Numbered from the stretch's first letter, positions 7,894 to 15,773 are shown. The stretch is DNA of 18,957 nt from an uncultured Ruminococcus sp. (GCA_937942105.1 CALDFS010000118.1:1-18957), one strand, 5' to 3'. Numbers and translations: made by a program. Notes: generated by a model from the letters alone, not told the origin.

Positions 7894-8158
7894 CGCCCTT
7901 CAAATCGTTTTCAAGCCGCGCATATATCTCCTCCGGAATGGCTGTCTCAAAAGCTCTTTCCAGCCGTTTTGCCTTTTTAGCCTTATTAAGGCATTCAGCA
8001 TTCGGGCAGATATATGCTCCCCTTCCGGATTTTTTGCCGGTCGGGTCGATTAAAATTTCACCATCCGGTGTGCGCACAATTCTTATAAGCGCTCTTTTTT
8101 CCTTAGGCTCACCGCAGCCTAAGCAGGTGCGAACCGGAATCTTTTTCTTACTAACCAT
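7877..8158 (-). CDS. ylxR: YlxR family RNA-binding protein (DUF448)
   Basis: The 93-residue protein from the ATG at 8158 starts VSKKKIPVRTCLGCGEPKEK and contains the family hallmark GRGAYICPNAEC, with paired cysteines (CLGC and CPNAEC). In Bacillus the family has been linked to RNase P modulation; that role is transferred by family only. A longer reading to 8206 would intrude into nusA and lacks family similarity, so it is not used. The start overlaps the nusA stop by 8 bases, with only a weak AAAGAAG ribosome site, suggesting coupling to nusA. Confidence 0.92.
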   Translation of the reverse strand: MVSKKKIPVRTCLGCGEPKEKRALIRIVRTPDGEILIDPTGKKSGRGAYICPNAECLNKAKKAKRLERAFETAIPEEIYARLENDLKGGGENV

Positions 8159-9203
8159 CTTCTTTAGCGGATATATCGATCTTGTATCCGGTAAGGCGTG
8201 CAGCAAGCTTGGCGTTCTGACCCTTGTTGCCTATCGCCAGCGAAAGCTGGTTTGCGGGAACTATGACAGAAGCTGTCTTTGTGCCATCCTCCGCAAGGGT
8301 AACGCTTACTACCTCCGCAGGGGAAAGAGCACTTGCGATAAACTGAGCGTCATCCTCGCTGTAGCTTATAAGATCGATTTTTTCTCCGTTAAGCTCCCCG
8401 ACTATGGCGGTGATTCTTGAACGCTTGGGACCTATGCAGGCGCCTATAGCGTCAACATCGGGGTTGTGGCTTACTATTGCTATTTTGCTTCGAGAGCCAG
8501 CCTCGCGGGATACCGCTTTGATTTCGACCGTGCCGTCATAAATCTCGGGGACCTCCAGCTCGAACAGCCTCTTCACAAAGTCGCGGTGGGTTCTTGAAAC
8601 CTTTACCGAAGGCTTCTTGTCGGGGTTCAGCACTCCTACAACGTATACCTTTATAATGTCCCCGGCTTTCAGCTCCTCCCCGGGGATTTGCTCCGCCCTG
8701 GGGAAATATATCTCGTCCTTGTCGATTAAAAGTATCGCGTTGCCTGTTACCGGCTCAACCTTTTGAACTGTTGCGGAAACAAGCTCGTGCTCCTTATCCT
8801 TATACTGGGCAACAAGCCTGTCGCGCTCGAACTGCTTCAAATCGGAGCGGATTGACTGCTTTGCGCTTGAAGCCGCAACTCTTCCGAACTTTGCGGGGGA
8901 AAGCGGAATCTCGCAGGCGTCGCCCACAACAAGCTTTTCATTATATGTTCTTGCTTCTTCGATGTTGATTTCGTTTGCTGGATCCTCAGGCTCGCCCTCT
9001 ACTACCGTTTTCAGCAGGCACATTCCAAACTCCTGCTTATCAGGGTCTATGTCTATGCGGACGTTTTCGGTTTCGGGGTAATCCCTCTTAACAGCCTTTA
9101 ATATTCCCTGCTTTATCCTTTCTATAAGCACTTCAAGAGATATGCCGCTGGTAAGCTCCAATCCCCTGAGTGCCTCAAAAAATTCCTTGTTTACCTTGTT
9201 CAT
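8151..9203 (-). CDS. nusA: Transcription termination/antitermination protein NusA
   Basis: RNA polymerase-associated factor that modulates pausing, termination and antitermination. The 350 residues comprise the N-terminal polymerase-binding domain (about 1-125), an S1 domain (VSATVQKVEPVTGNAIL onward, about 140-205), KH1 with IGACIGPKRSRI, and KH2 with NQLSLAIGNKGQNAKLAARL near the end. It stops right after KH2, as in Gram-positive NusA, with no acidic repeats. The ATG is the only sensible start because an in-frame stop lies eight codons upstream. AAAGGA is 14 bases away, which is unusually far. It lies 42 bp after rimP. Confidence 0.96.
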   Translation of the reverse strand: MNKVNKEFFEALRGLELTSGISLEVLIERIKQGILKAVKRDYPETENVRIDIDPDKQEFGMCLLKTVVEGEPEDPANEINIEEARTYNEKLVVGDACEIPLSPAKFGRVAASSAKQSIRSDLKQFERDRLVAQYKDKEHELVSATVQKVEPVTGNAILLIDKDEIYFPRAEQIPGEELKAGDIIKVYVVGVLNPDKKPSVKVSRTHRDFVKRLFELEVPEIYDGTVEIKAVSREAGSRSKIAIVSHNPDVDAIGACIGPKRSRITAIVGELNGEKIDLISYSEDDAQFIASALSPAEVVSVTLAEDGTKTASVIVPANQLSLAIGNKGQNAKLAARLTGYKIDISAKEDG

Positions 9204-9245
9204 AATGTCGTAACCATTCCTTTCTTATATTCAAATCATTAATAG

Positions 9246-9719
9246 CTAAAACAAATCGCCGTCGTCATAAAGCTTGACGAACGCGCACTCTGAAAGCGCC
9301 ACGCTTTCACTGGCTCCGTTATCGTCCGTCAGGGTGACGGATGTTTTATCATACCCCGAAAGGGTTCTTATTATCTCCTTCTCACCGTTTCTTGGGCGGA
9401 TGAAGCGCACTCTTACCGGGTCGCCCATGCAGACCTCGAAATGCTCGGGGCGTTTCAGCTCCCGCGCAAGCCCTGGCGAGCTTACCTCGAAAACATACTG
9501 CTGAGGTATCGGGTCGGTTTCGTCGAGCAAATCGTTCAGCGGGCGGTGCAAAGCCTCACAATCGTCAATATTTATGCCGCCGTCCTTGTCGATAAACACC
9601 CGAAGGTACCAGGTTGCGCCCTCTTTTTCAAACCTGACGTCCCACAGGAAAAGACCAAGCTCATCGCACAAGGGCTGAGCAAGCTCTCTTACCGCTGTGA
9701 CCACCTTACTGTCAGCCAC
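9246..9719 (-). CDS. rimP: Ribosome maturation factor RimP
   Basis: Assists 30S subunit assembly. The 157 residues match the family: VRELAQPLCDELGLFLWDVRFEKEGATWYLRVFIDKDGGINIDDCE, then the LDETDPIPQQYVFEVSSPGLARELKRPEHF block, followed by an SH3-like C-terminal domain. The start is GTG (MADSKVV), with AAAGGG 8 bases upstream. The ATG nearby at 9727 is out of frame. As first gene of the long minus-strand operon it carries the leader region with a candidate promoter and hairpin. Confidence 0.95.
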   Translation of the reverse strand: MADSKVVTAVRELAQPLCDELGLFLWDVRFEKEGATWYLRVFIDKDGGINIDDCEALHRPLNDLLDETDPIPQQYVFEVSSPGLARELKRPEHFEVCMGDPVRVRFIRPRNGEKEIIRTLSGYDKTSVTLTDDNGASESVALSECAFVKLYDDGDLF

Positions 9720-9739
9720 AAAATCATCCCTTTCATTTT

Positions 9740-9770
9740 AAAAACAAAAGACCGGAACCAAATTCCAGCC
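9740..9770 (-). terminator. Hairpin plus U run in the rimP leader, possible attenuator
   Basis: Read on the minus strand, arms 9763-9770 and 9750-9757 pair over 8 bp (two G-U pairs) around a 5-nt loop and are followed at once by TTTTGTTTTT. It sits between the candidate promoter and the rimP GTG, so any transcript from that promoter must cross it. It could instead serve as the terminator for alr. Confidence 0.5.
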
Positions 9771-9793
9771 TTTCATTAAGAGTTATTAACAAT

Positions 9794-9821
9794 AGTATAA
9801 CACACTTTTCGGAAAAATCAA
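9794..9821 (-). promoter_or_regulatory. Candidate promoter of the rimP-nusA-infB operon
   Basis: On the minus strand TTGATT (9816-9821) and TATACT (9794-9799) are 16 bases apart, with a TG-type extension two bases ahead of the -10 box. Transcription would start near 9787, about 70 bases before rimP. The DNA upstream of the -35 box is very T-rich on this strand. Confidence 0.6.
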
Positions 9822-9965
9822 GAGGTAACGGGAAAAAAGTTGGCAAAATGAGAAAAAAGATTGCAAAATAACGCCGTCTGCCGCTCCAATATCACTTAAA
9901 ATCATCGCCGACAGGCGATACATCGGCTTTTCTGCCTTCTCTCTTATCTTGCCGTCAACAGCGGC
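9822..9965. other. Spacer between alr stop and the rimP promoter
   Basis: No gene is visible. It holds a 17-bp imperfect direct repeat (AAAAAAG followed by a CAAAAT end, at 9833-9849 and 9853-9869) just upstream of the rimP -35 box, and overlapping dyads at 9904-9927. Confidence 0.5.
9904..9919 (-). terminator. Weak terminator-like hairpin after alr
   Basis: ATCGCC (minus strand 9919-9914) pairs perfectly with GGCGAT (9909-9904) around TGTC, and GATTTTAAG follows. The U run is short. A second pairing (GCCGA/TCGGC, 9927-9923 with 9911-9907) would compete with it. Confidence 0.3.
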
Positions 9966-11114
9966 TTATTCAATAAATATCCTCGGCACCCTCGGACTAA
10001 TTCCGCAGACAATCTCATACCCGATGCTTCCGTAAATATCCGCCAGCTCGTCGGCGGTTATGCTTTCCTCGCCGTCCGTTCCGAAAAGGGTAACAACGTC
10101 GCCTTCCTTAACGTCCGGAATCCCGCTTACATCTATCATAAGCTGATCCATGCAGACTCTTCCTATTATCGGAGCCTTTTTGCCCTTGATGATAACGCTT
10201 GCCCTGCCCGAAAGAAGCCTTGGGTAGCCGTCGGCATAGCCTATGGTAACGGTTGCTATGCGCGTCTCTCTATCGGTAACATATGTTCTGCCGTAGCTTA
10301 CGCTTACCCCCGCTTCCACAGTTTTCACCTGGGATACCGCAGCCTTCAGCTCCATCACCGGCTCAAGCTCCACCGGAAGCTTAAGCGCGCTGTTGGGGTG
10401 CAGACCGTAAAGCATTATTCCAAAGCGCGCAAGGTCGCTCCTTGAATCAAAGTGATAAGCAGCGCCCGCAGAGTTGAGAAAATGCAGACGTTTGACTATA
10501 ACAAGCCGCCTGTTAAGCTCGCCTTTTACCGCGCAGATAAGCTCAATCTGCCGTTTGGTGAACTCTATATCATCCTGCGCGGCGCTGTCGGCAACGCTGA
10601 GGTGGGTAAAAATCCCCTCGGTTTCTATGCTGGGAAGTCTGACTATCTTCTGAATCTCATCGCATATGCCGCCGACGTCGGTGGCTCTTACCCCTATTCT
10701 TGTCATGCCGGTGTCAACAGCTATATGAACTCTTATTTTTTCCTTTACAGGGCAGCTTTTTGAAAGCTCACAGGCGTAGCTGTATTCGGTTACGGCCTGG
10801 ATTATGTCATACTCCACAAGCTCGGGCGCGTTCTGGGGCGGAGTGTAGCCCAGAATAAGTATCTCGCCGGTAACGCCAAGCTCGCGCAGCTGTATCGCCT
10901 CTATAAGATTCGACACCGCAAACCAGTCTATGCCCGCCTCATCCTGAAGGCAGGGTATTATTTTTTCTATTCCGTGACCGTAGCAATTGGCTTTTACTAC
11001 GCACATCATCTCACAGGGCTTGCTTATAAGCCCGCGGCATTTTTCAACGTTTCTTTTAAGGCGGTCCAAATGGATTTCCGCCCATGCTCTTTTAAGCTCT
11101 TTCTGATTTATCAA
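9966..11114 (-). CDS. alr: Alanine racemase
   Basis: PLP enzyme that makes D-alanine for peptidoglycan. The 382 residues are the normal length. VVKANCYGHG carries the PLP-binding Lys41; GVSVSYGRTY holds the second catalytic tyrosine; TIGYADGYPR and IIGRVCMDQLMIDV are further signatures. Family members usually have ADAYGHG where this reads ANCYGHG. The start is TTG: AGGAGG sits 7 bases upstream, and the next ATG (36) would remove the first barrel strand. Divergent from the SLOG gene. No convincing promoter was found. Confidence 0.95.
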   Translation of the reverse strand: MINQKELKRAWAEIHLDRLKRNVEKCRGLISKPCEMMCVVKANCYGHGIEKIIPCLQDEAGIDWFAVSNLIEAIQLRELGVTGEILILGYTPPQNAPELVEYDIIQAVTEYSYACELSKSCPVKEKIRVHIAVDTGMTRIGVRATDVGGICDEIQKIVRLPSIETEGIFTHLSVADSAAQDDIEFTKRQIELICAVKGELNRRLVIVKRLHFLNSAGAAYHFDSRSDLARFGIMLYGLHPNSALKLPVELEPVMELKAAVSQVKTVEAGVSVSYGRTYVTDRETRIATVTIGYADGYPRLLSGRASVIIKGKKAPIIGRVCMDQLMIDVSGIPDVKEGDVVTLFGTDGEESITADELADIYGSIGYEIVCGISPRVPRIFIE

Positions 11115-11187
11115 GGCTCTGCCTCCTACTGATTCTATATATTTTTACCCGTTTGCTTAAAATATCCGATTTGTAATCAAATTTCTC

Positions 11188-11216
11188 TTGAAATGGCACG
11201 GTTTTTATGGTATTAT
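11188..11216 (+). promoter_or_regulatory. Sigma-A-type promoter of the SLOG gene
   Basis: TTGAAA (11188-11193) and TATTAT (11211-11216) are exactly 17 bases apart, and the start codon follows about 50 bases later. The longest open frame begins on the TTG of the -35 box, which argues against that upstream start. Confidence 0.65.
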
Positions 11217-11268
11217 TTTTATATATGAAAAGTATATTTATTTGTCTACCGAAAAGGATGATTCTATA

Positions 11269-11874
11269 ATGAAGGTTCAGCAGGAAGCCTGGCCTGGCTC
11301 AGAAGCGGAGCTTCGGTCAGAAACAGAGCTTTGTTCTGCGGCGGAGCTAATGTTCAATAAAAGCAAAACCGCCTGCTTCACAGGGCACCGACCATCCGGC
11401 TTCCCGTTTGATGAAACAGACAGGGTAAGAACCAAAAAGCTTAAAAGTCTGCTTCAATTAAAGGTGTGCGATGCTTTAAATGCCGGCTACACCACATTTA
11501 TCACCGGAATGGCAAGAGGGGTGGACACTTGGTGTGCGCTCGCCGTTCTGGGTCTTAAAAGCGATCATCCCGGGCTGAGGCTTGTAGGCGTTTCCCCCTT
11601 CAGAAAGGAGACGGACAAGCTTTCCGGCTCCGACCTGTGGGACTACAACACAATAACCGCCTATGCCGATAAGATGATCTACATTTCCGAAAGCTACTAC
11701 CCTCAATGCTATTTTGACAGGAATATGTATATGGTTGACCACAGCTCGCTGGTCATAGGCGCCGTAAGCGATATGCACAGCGGAACGGGCAACACTATTC
11801 GATATGCCGAAAGAAAAGGCATAAAAACTGATATCATAAGCATAAATCCGTTTGACGATATTCTTAATCTATAG
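11269..11874 (+). CDS. SLOG-family (YpsA/DUF1273-like) Rossmann-fold protein
   Basis: A 201-residue protein from the ATG at 11269, which follows AAAAGGATG at about 10 bases. After a short repeat-bearing N-terminus the conserved part starts at KTACFTGHRPSGFPF (GHRP at 39-42), then FITGMARGVDTWCA, and near the end HSGTGNTIRYAERKG. These match the SLOG superfamily, whose members bind nucleotides or related ligands. YpsA of Bacillus has been linked to cell division, but no function is known here. Residues 11-28 consist of three tandem hexapeptides from an 18-bp repeat (see repeat entry). It lies upstream of the LCP/zapA genes. Confidence 0.8.
   Translation: MKVQQEAWPGSEAELRSETELCSAAELMFNKSKTACFTGHRPSGFPFDETDRVRTKKLKSLLQLKVCDALNAGYTTFITGMARGVDTWCALAVLGLKSDHPGLRLVGVSPFRKETDKLSGSDLWDYNTITAYADKMIYISESYYPQCYFDRNMYMVDHSSLVIGAVSDMHSGTGNTIRYAERKGIKTDIISINPFDDILNL
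11299..11352 (+). repeat. 18-bp tandem repeat, three in-frame copies
   Basis: Units at 11299-11316, 11317-11334 and 11335-11352 encode SEAELR, SETELC and SAAELM. The 18-bp period keeps the frame. This sits ahead of the conserved SLOG domain, so copy number changes would probably be tolerated. Confidence 0.8.
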
Positions 11875-11964
11875 CTTTTGCGTATATTATATACCAATAT
11901 CAAAAAAATTGCAACACATTTAAGGCGAAGCGAAAAGCGGCGCCTGTATAACCGGAGGAACGGT

Positions 11965-12915
11965 ATGTCAACACAAAAAAAGAAGAGCTCACAAATAAAC
12001 GTTTTGGTGGTATATGTAGCCACAATGTTCGTATGCCTGGTGATTTTCGGAGGCTGCGCAGTAATGCTTTTGGATATCTTCGTAACTCAGCCGGCTAAAA
12101 AGAAGGCTCAGGAAGAGCTTGCATCAAGTATTGAGGACAGCAGCGAAACCCAGGAAGAGGATTATTCCTATGCCCGCGAAACCATCCTTTTCGTTGGCGC
12201 AAACGGCGAAACCATCAACGGCATGGCTATTATAAGGGTACTGCCGGACGAAGGAAGCGTTAAAATAGTACCCGTGTCAAAATACACTACATCCACAGTC
12301 GGAGGGACTTCGGGCACCATAGCCCAGCTGTTTGAAAGCGGCGGAATGTCCTATCTTAAAGCCGCAGTCGAAACCGCTTTTGATATAAAGTGCGACAAGT
12401 ACATCAAGATAACCGACGATGGCTTTAAAGCGCTGGTAGAATACACCGGCGGAACGAGCAGCTACACCTTCCCCGAGGAGCTGTATTACAAAAACGAAGA
12501 GACAGGCGAGCTTACAAGCTTTTCAGCCGGCGCTGCAACAAGAACCCTTTGGGGGGACGATATCAGAAGAATCCTGACATATCCTTTGTATACCGACGGC
12601 GAAAAAACCAAGGTCCAGGCGGTCGGCGAGCTTGGCGCATCTATTATCAATTCCGGCTTTTTAACCAGCGCCGAGGAGATAACAAACAATCTTACAAATA
12701 TATTCAACACAATATTCAACAATTCCGATACCGATATAACCTCGCGGAGCTTTAAGGAGGTCAAGCCGGCTTATGAGCATCTTTTGGAGATATCCCGCTC
12801 CCCTGCCACCTACAGAATGCCCAAGGGAACATGGTCAGAAAGCGGATATTTCACCGTTGACCCTGAATTCAAGACGGAAATAAAAGAGTATTTTGCGCTG
12901 ACAGAGCAGGAATAA
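11965..12915 (+). CDS. Membrane-anchored LCP (LytR-CpsA-Psr)-like protein, degenerate active site
   Basis: From the ATG at 11965, with GGAGG 6 bases upstream, there are 316 residues. A short basic cytoplasmic tail precedes one membrane helix (about 11-38) and an outside domain. Residues 72-163 resemble the LCP core: ETILFVGANG..NGMAIIRVLP, a strand ending KIVPVSKYTTS, then YLKAAVETAFDIKCDKYIKITDDGFKALVEYTGG. LCP enzymes attach wall polymers to peptidoglycan, using an Arg in a SIPRDT-like block and an Asp in the strand before. Here these positions read VSKYT and NGM, and the downstream ALAYVR-type arginine motif is not recognisable. It is therefore probably non-enzymatic, or a divergent relative. 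The next gene is zapA. Confidence 0.65.
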   Translation: MSTQKKKSSQINVLVVYVATMFVCLVIFGGCAVMLLDIFVTQPAKKKAQEELASSIEDSSETQEEDYSYARETILFVGANGETINGMAIIRVLPDEGSVKIVPVSKYTTSTVGGTSGTIAQLFESGGMSYLKAAVETAFDIKCDKYIKITDDGFKALVEYTGGTSSYTFPEELYYKNEETGELTSFSAGAATRTLWGDDIRRILTYPLYTDGEKTKVQAVGELGASIINSGFLTSAEEITNNLTNIFNTIFNNSDTDITSRSFKEVKPAYEHLLEISRSPATYRMPKGTWSESGYFTVDPEFKTEIKEYFALTEQE

Positions 12916-12938
12916 ACTCTTATAATGAAAGGAAAAAT

Positions 12939-13352
12939 ATGATGGAAAACCGTGTAAAAGTAAGAATTATCGGAAGAGAGTACACCCTTATAACCGAAAA
13001 CTCCCCTGAGTACACTTTAGATTTGGCCGGAAAGCTCGATTCCAGAATGAACGAAATGCTTTCGGCAAGCAAAACGCTCAGCGGAATAGACGTTGCCATT
13101 CTGGCTGCTCTTGACGCTATGGATGAAGCCGCCAAGGCAAGCGAAAACGCCGACAATATACGTTTGCAGCTCGGCGAATACATGACCTCGGCGGACAAAT
13201 CACGCCAGAAGGCAGATTCGGCAAAGAAGGAAATAAGCGCCCTTCAAAAGAAGATTTCCGAGCTTGAAGAACAGCTTGCGCAGAGTGAAGCCAAGCCTTC
13301 ACAGAAGGAAGCTAAGCCTGCACAGATCATATCGAACAATGTTAAAAGATAA
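12939..13352 (+). CDS. zapA: Cell division protein ZapA
   Basis: ZapA bundles FtsZ filaments at the division site. The 137 residues show the globular start RVKVRIIGREYTLITENSPEYTLDLAGKLD, then a helical, coiled-coil-like second half (about 70-120) with Ala/Lys/Glu heptads. The ATG at 12939 or the adjacent one at 12942 could start it; AAAGGA is 5 or 8 bases before these. It ends inside the next gene by 14 bases. Confidence 0.88.
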   Translation: MMENRVKVRIIGREYTLITENSPEYTLDLAGKLDSRMNEMLSASKTLSGIDVAILAALDAMDEAAKASENADNIRLQLGEYMTSADKSRQKADSAKKEISALQKKISELEEQLAQSEAKPSQKEAKPAQIISNNVKR

Positions 13353-15435
13353 CCGCGCCGAGCTTTTGGCTCCCTGCGGCTCGTTTGAAGCATTAACAGC
13401 CGCTTTAAGGTGCGGGGCTGACGCTGTTTATCTCGGCGGAAAGAAATTCTCCGCCCGTCACAACGCTAAGAATTTTGACCGCGACGAACTGCGCGAGGCT
13501 GTAAGGCTCTGCCACAGATACGGCGCTTTAGCCTATCAGGCAATAAACACCTGCGTTATGGACGGTGAGCTGCCCGAGCTTGCCGAAGAAATCGCATACG
13601 CCTGCGAAATAGGCATTGACGGCCTTATTGTTCAGGACGAAGCGGTACTATATATAGTAAAATCAGCCTGCCCGGATATGCCGGTCCACGCTTCTACCCA
13701 GCTTACCTTGCACACGCAAGCCGGAATGAAATGGGCGAAGCGCCGCGGATATCAGCGGGCAGTTGTTTCAAGAGAGCTTCCGAAACATATCATCGCAGAT
13801 TTGTGCCGTGAGGATATAGAGATAGAAGCCTTCGTTCACGGCGCACTATGCATGTCGGTTTCGGGGCAGTGCTATCTTAGCGCGATGATAGGCTCCCGCT
13901 CGGCAAACAGGGGCTTGTGCGCAGGTGCATGCAGGCTTCCCTTCTTTGCTTCCGTAGGGGCATGCAGACTTCCCTTCTCCGCCAACGGAAAAGCTCAGGA
14001 CAGGTACGCCCTTTCACTTAAAGATATGTCAATAATTAACAAGGCTGATGAGATGAGCGAAATCGGGGTATCCTCATTAAAAATAGAGGGCAGAATGAAG
14101 CGCCCGGAATACGTTGCCGCAGCGACAGACGCTTTGCGCCGCTCGCTCGACGGCGAGGATTACAGCGTTGATTCGCTCAAAGCTGTATTTTCAAGAAGCG
14201 GCTTTACCGACGGTTATTATACTGCAAGCTTGGGCAAAGCAATGTTCGGAGCAAGGACTAAGGAGGACGTTGTATCCGCAAGCAAAGTTCTGCCGCAATT
14301 GCGGGAGCTTTACAGAAAGGAACCGGCTAAGTTCCCGTTAAGCCTTGAATTTTCCGCGCATGAGGGCGAAGTCTGCAAGCTTATCGCTAAAAGCGGCGGA
14401 TATTCTGCTGTTATCAACGGAGATATCCCTGAAAAGGCAATAAACCGCCCCACCGGCGAGGATGTTGTTAAAGCTCAGCTTTCTAAGCTGGGCGGAAGCC
14501 TGTATTATCTTGATGAGCTTAAAATAGACATGGACGGCGGTCTGATGATACCGCTTTCCTCACTCAACTTGCTCCGCCGCAGGGCTATTGAGGCCTTGGA
14601 TGAAGCCCGGACGGATAGTCTTACGAAAATAAAAAGCTTCTCGCTGGAAAAAATGTTTTTGGAGCGACCCAAGACGCTGAACCTTAAATATCCCGAGCTG
14701 TGGGTGAGCGTTCAGGCGGTTTCTCAGCTGTCGCTAATAGATATAAACGAGGTTGAGCGGGTGATAATCCCGCTTGCTCAGGCGAAAGCATACTCGCACG
14801 CCGGTCTGCCCAAAGATAAGGCGGTGCTTTCCCTGCCGCGGTTTACCTTTGACGAGGATAAGGTGATATCAGAGCTTGAAACCGCAAAAGGCATGGGGTT
14901 TGAAGCAGTCGAAGCCACCAACCCCGCGCACATAGTAATCGCCGAAGAGCTTGGGCTTAGGGCTATCGGCGGGTTCGGGCTGAACATAACCAACTCCATC
15001 TCTGCATATGAATACGCCCAAGCAGGGTTGGAAGCGCTTACCCTTTCGTTCGAGCTTAAGGCGTTTCAAGCGGGGGCTGTTGCCGCGCCTGTTCCTACAG
15101 GGGCTATTGTGTACGGCAAGCTGCCGCTTATGCTGACCGTCAACTGCCCGATAAACGCTGAGGTTGGATGCAAAAACTGCACGCATTCTGTCACTGACCG
15201 CACCGGGGCGGAATTCCCGGTTTTGTGCCACAGGGAGCTTAGGTATTATGAGATTCTCAACTCCAAGGTTCTTTGGCTTTCGGACAAGCTGAGAGATTTT
15301 AATCTTGATTACGGGATTTTGTACTTCACATACGAATCACCGGAGCAGGTAAAATGCGTTCTTGAAGACTATCGGAACGGTGCCAAGCCGGAGGGAGAGT
15401 TTACGCGCGGACTGTATTATCGGGGGATTGAATGA
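13339..15435 (+). CDS. U32 family peptidase-like protein
   Basis: A 698-residue protein beginning MLKDNRAELLAPCGSFEALTAAL. It has the U32 block starting EAFVHGALC (163-171) and ending SGQCYLS. Near the C-terminus lie C603, C611, C614 and C630, a spacing that fits the iron-sulfur-linked cysteines of the wider family. Related proteins are linked to tRNA or rRNA hydroxylation (TrhP, RlhA); peptidase activity is often only assumed. The start at 13339 overlaps zapA by 14 bases and lacks a clear ribosome site, pointing to coupling. A longer start at 13264 would be a frame artefact in zapA. A 33-bp in-frame duplication is at 13924-13989. Confidence 0.88.
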   Translation: MLKDNRAELLAPCGSFEALTAALRCGADAVYLGGKKFSARHNAKNFDRDELREAVRLCHRYGALAYQAINTCVMDGELPELAEEIAYACEIGIDGLIVQDEAVLYIVKSACPDMPVHASTQLTLHTQAGMKWAKRRGYQRAVVSRELPKHIIADLCREDIEIEAFVHGALCMSVSGQCYLSAMIGSRSANRGLCAGACRLPFFASVGACRLPFSANGKAQDRYALSLKDMSIINKADEMSEIGVSSLKIEGRMKRPEYVAAATDALRRSLDGEDYSVDSLKAVFSRSGFTDGYYTASLGKAMFGARTKEDVVSASKVLPQLRELYRKEPAKFPLSLEFSAHEGEVCKLIAKSGGYSAVINGDIPEKAINRPTGEDVVKAQLSKLGGSLYYLDELKIDMDGGLMIPLSSLNLLRRRAIEALDEARTDSLTKIKSFSLEKMFLERPKTLNLKYPELWVSVQAVSQLSLIDINEVERVIIPLAQAKAYSHAGLPKDKAVLSLPRFTFDEDKVISELETAKGMGFEAVEATNPAHIVIAEELGLRAIGGFGLNITNSISAYEYAQAGLEALTLSFELKAFQAGAVAAPVPTGAIVYGKLPLMLTVNCPINAEVGCKNCTHSVTDRTGAEFPVLCHRELRYYEILNSKVLWLSDKLRDFNLDYGILYFTYESPEQVKCVLEDYRNGAKPEGEFTRGLYYRGIE
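13924..13989 (+). repeat. 33-bp tandem duplication in the U32 gene
   Basis: Units 13924-13956 and 13957-13989 start GGTGCATGCAGGCTTCCC and GGGGCATGCAGACTTCCC and encode GACRLPFFASV then GACRLPFSANG. Length is a multiple of three, so the frame is kept. The first half of each copy is nearly identical and the end has diverged. Confidence 0.8.
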
Positions 15436-15482
15436 GAATCGGCAATGCACAAGGAAGTTGACGAACAGGAGTCCGATTGATT

Positions 15483-15773
15483 ATGGAATATATTTTTGAA
15501 TTCATAGTGGAGCTTGCTGTAGAGCTTGTTTTTGAAGGCAGCTTTGAGGCTAGCAAAAGCAGCAGGATACCGAAATATATCAGATACCCGTTGATTGGAA
15601 TAATATGTTTATTCTTTATCGCTGTAGTCGGACTTGTCTTTTTTTTCGGCATCCTGACGCTTAAAGAAAATATTTTTGCAGGAATAGTCCTGATTTTAAT
15701 CGGGCTGCTCTTGCTTATAATGAGCGCGGTTAAATTCCGAAAAACATACTTGATTAAAATAAACAACGAGTAA
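15483..15773 (+). CDS. Small two-helix membrane protein, unknown function
   Basis: A 96-residue protein that is not recognised. The first part (YIFEFIVELAVELVFEGSFEASKS) could form an amphipathic helix. SRIPKYIRYPLIG then leads into a membrane segment at about 37-57. A second segment follows at about 65-85 (FAGIVLILIGLLLLIMSAV), and the tail is basic, ending KFRKTYLIKINNE. The ATG follows an AGGAG by 11 bases; a TTG two codons earlier at 15477 is closer at 5 bases and could be used. It lies between the U32 gene and dut on the same strand. Confidence 0.65.
   Translation: MEYIFEFIVELAVELVFEGSFEASKSSRIPKYIRYPLIGIICLFFIAVVGLVFFFGILTLKENIFAGIVLILIGLLLLIMSAVKFRKTYLIKINNE

Noticed and set aside
11132..11160. 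Possible promoter TTAAGC-17-TAGAAT for alr
   Set aside because: The -10 box is so close to the TTG that the ribosome site would not be transcribed.
13264..13338. Upstream start for the U32 gene
   Set aside because: It lies wholly within zapA and encodes an Arg/Ser-rich stretch without similarity; ATG at 13339 leads directly into the conserved start.
14114..14341. Small plus-strand open frame inside the U32 gene
   Set aside because: Out-of-frame shadow with no ribosome site.
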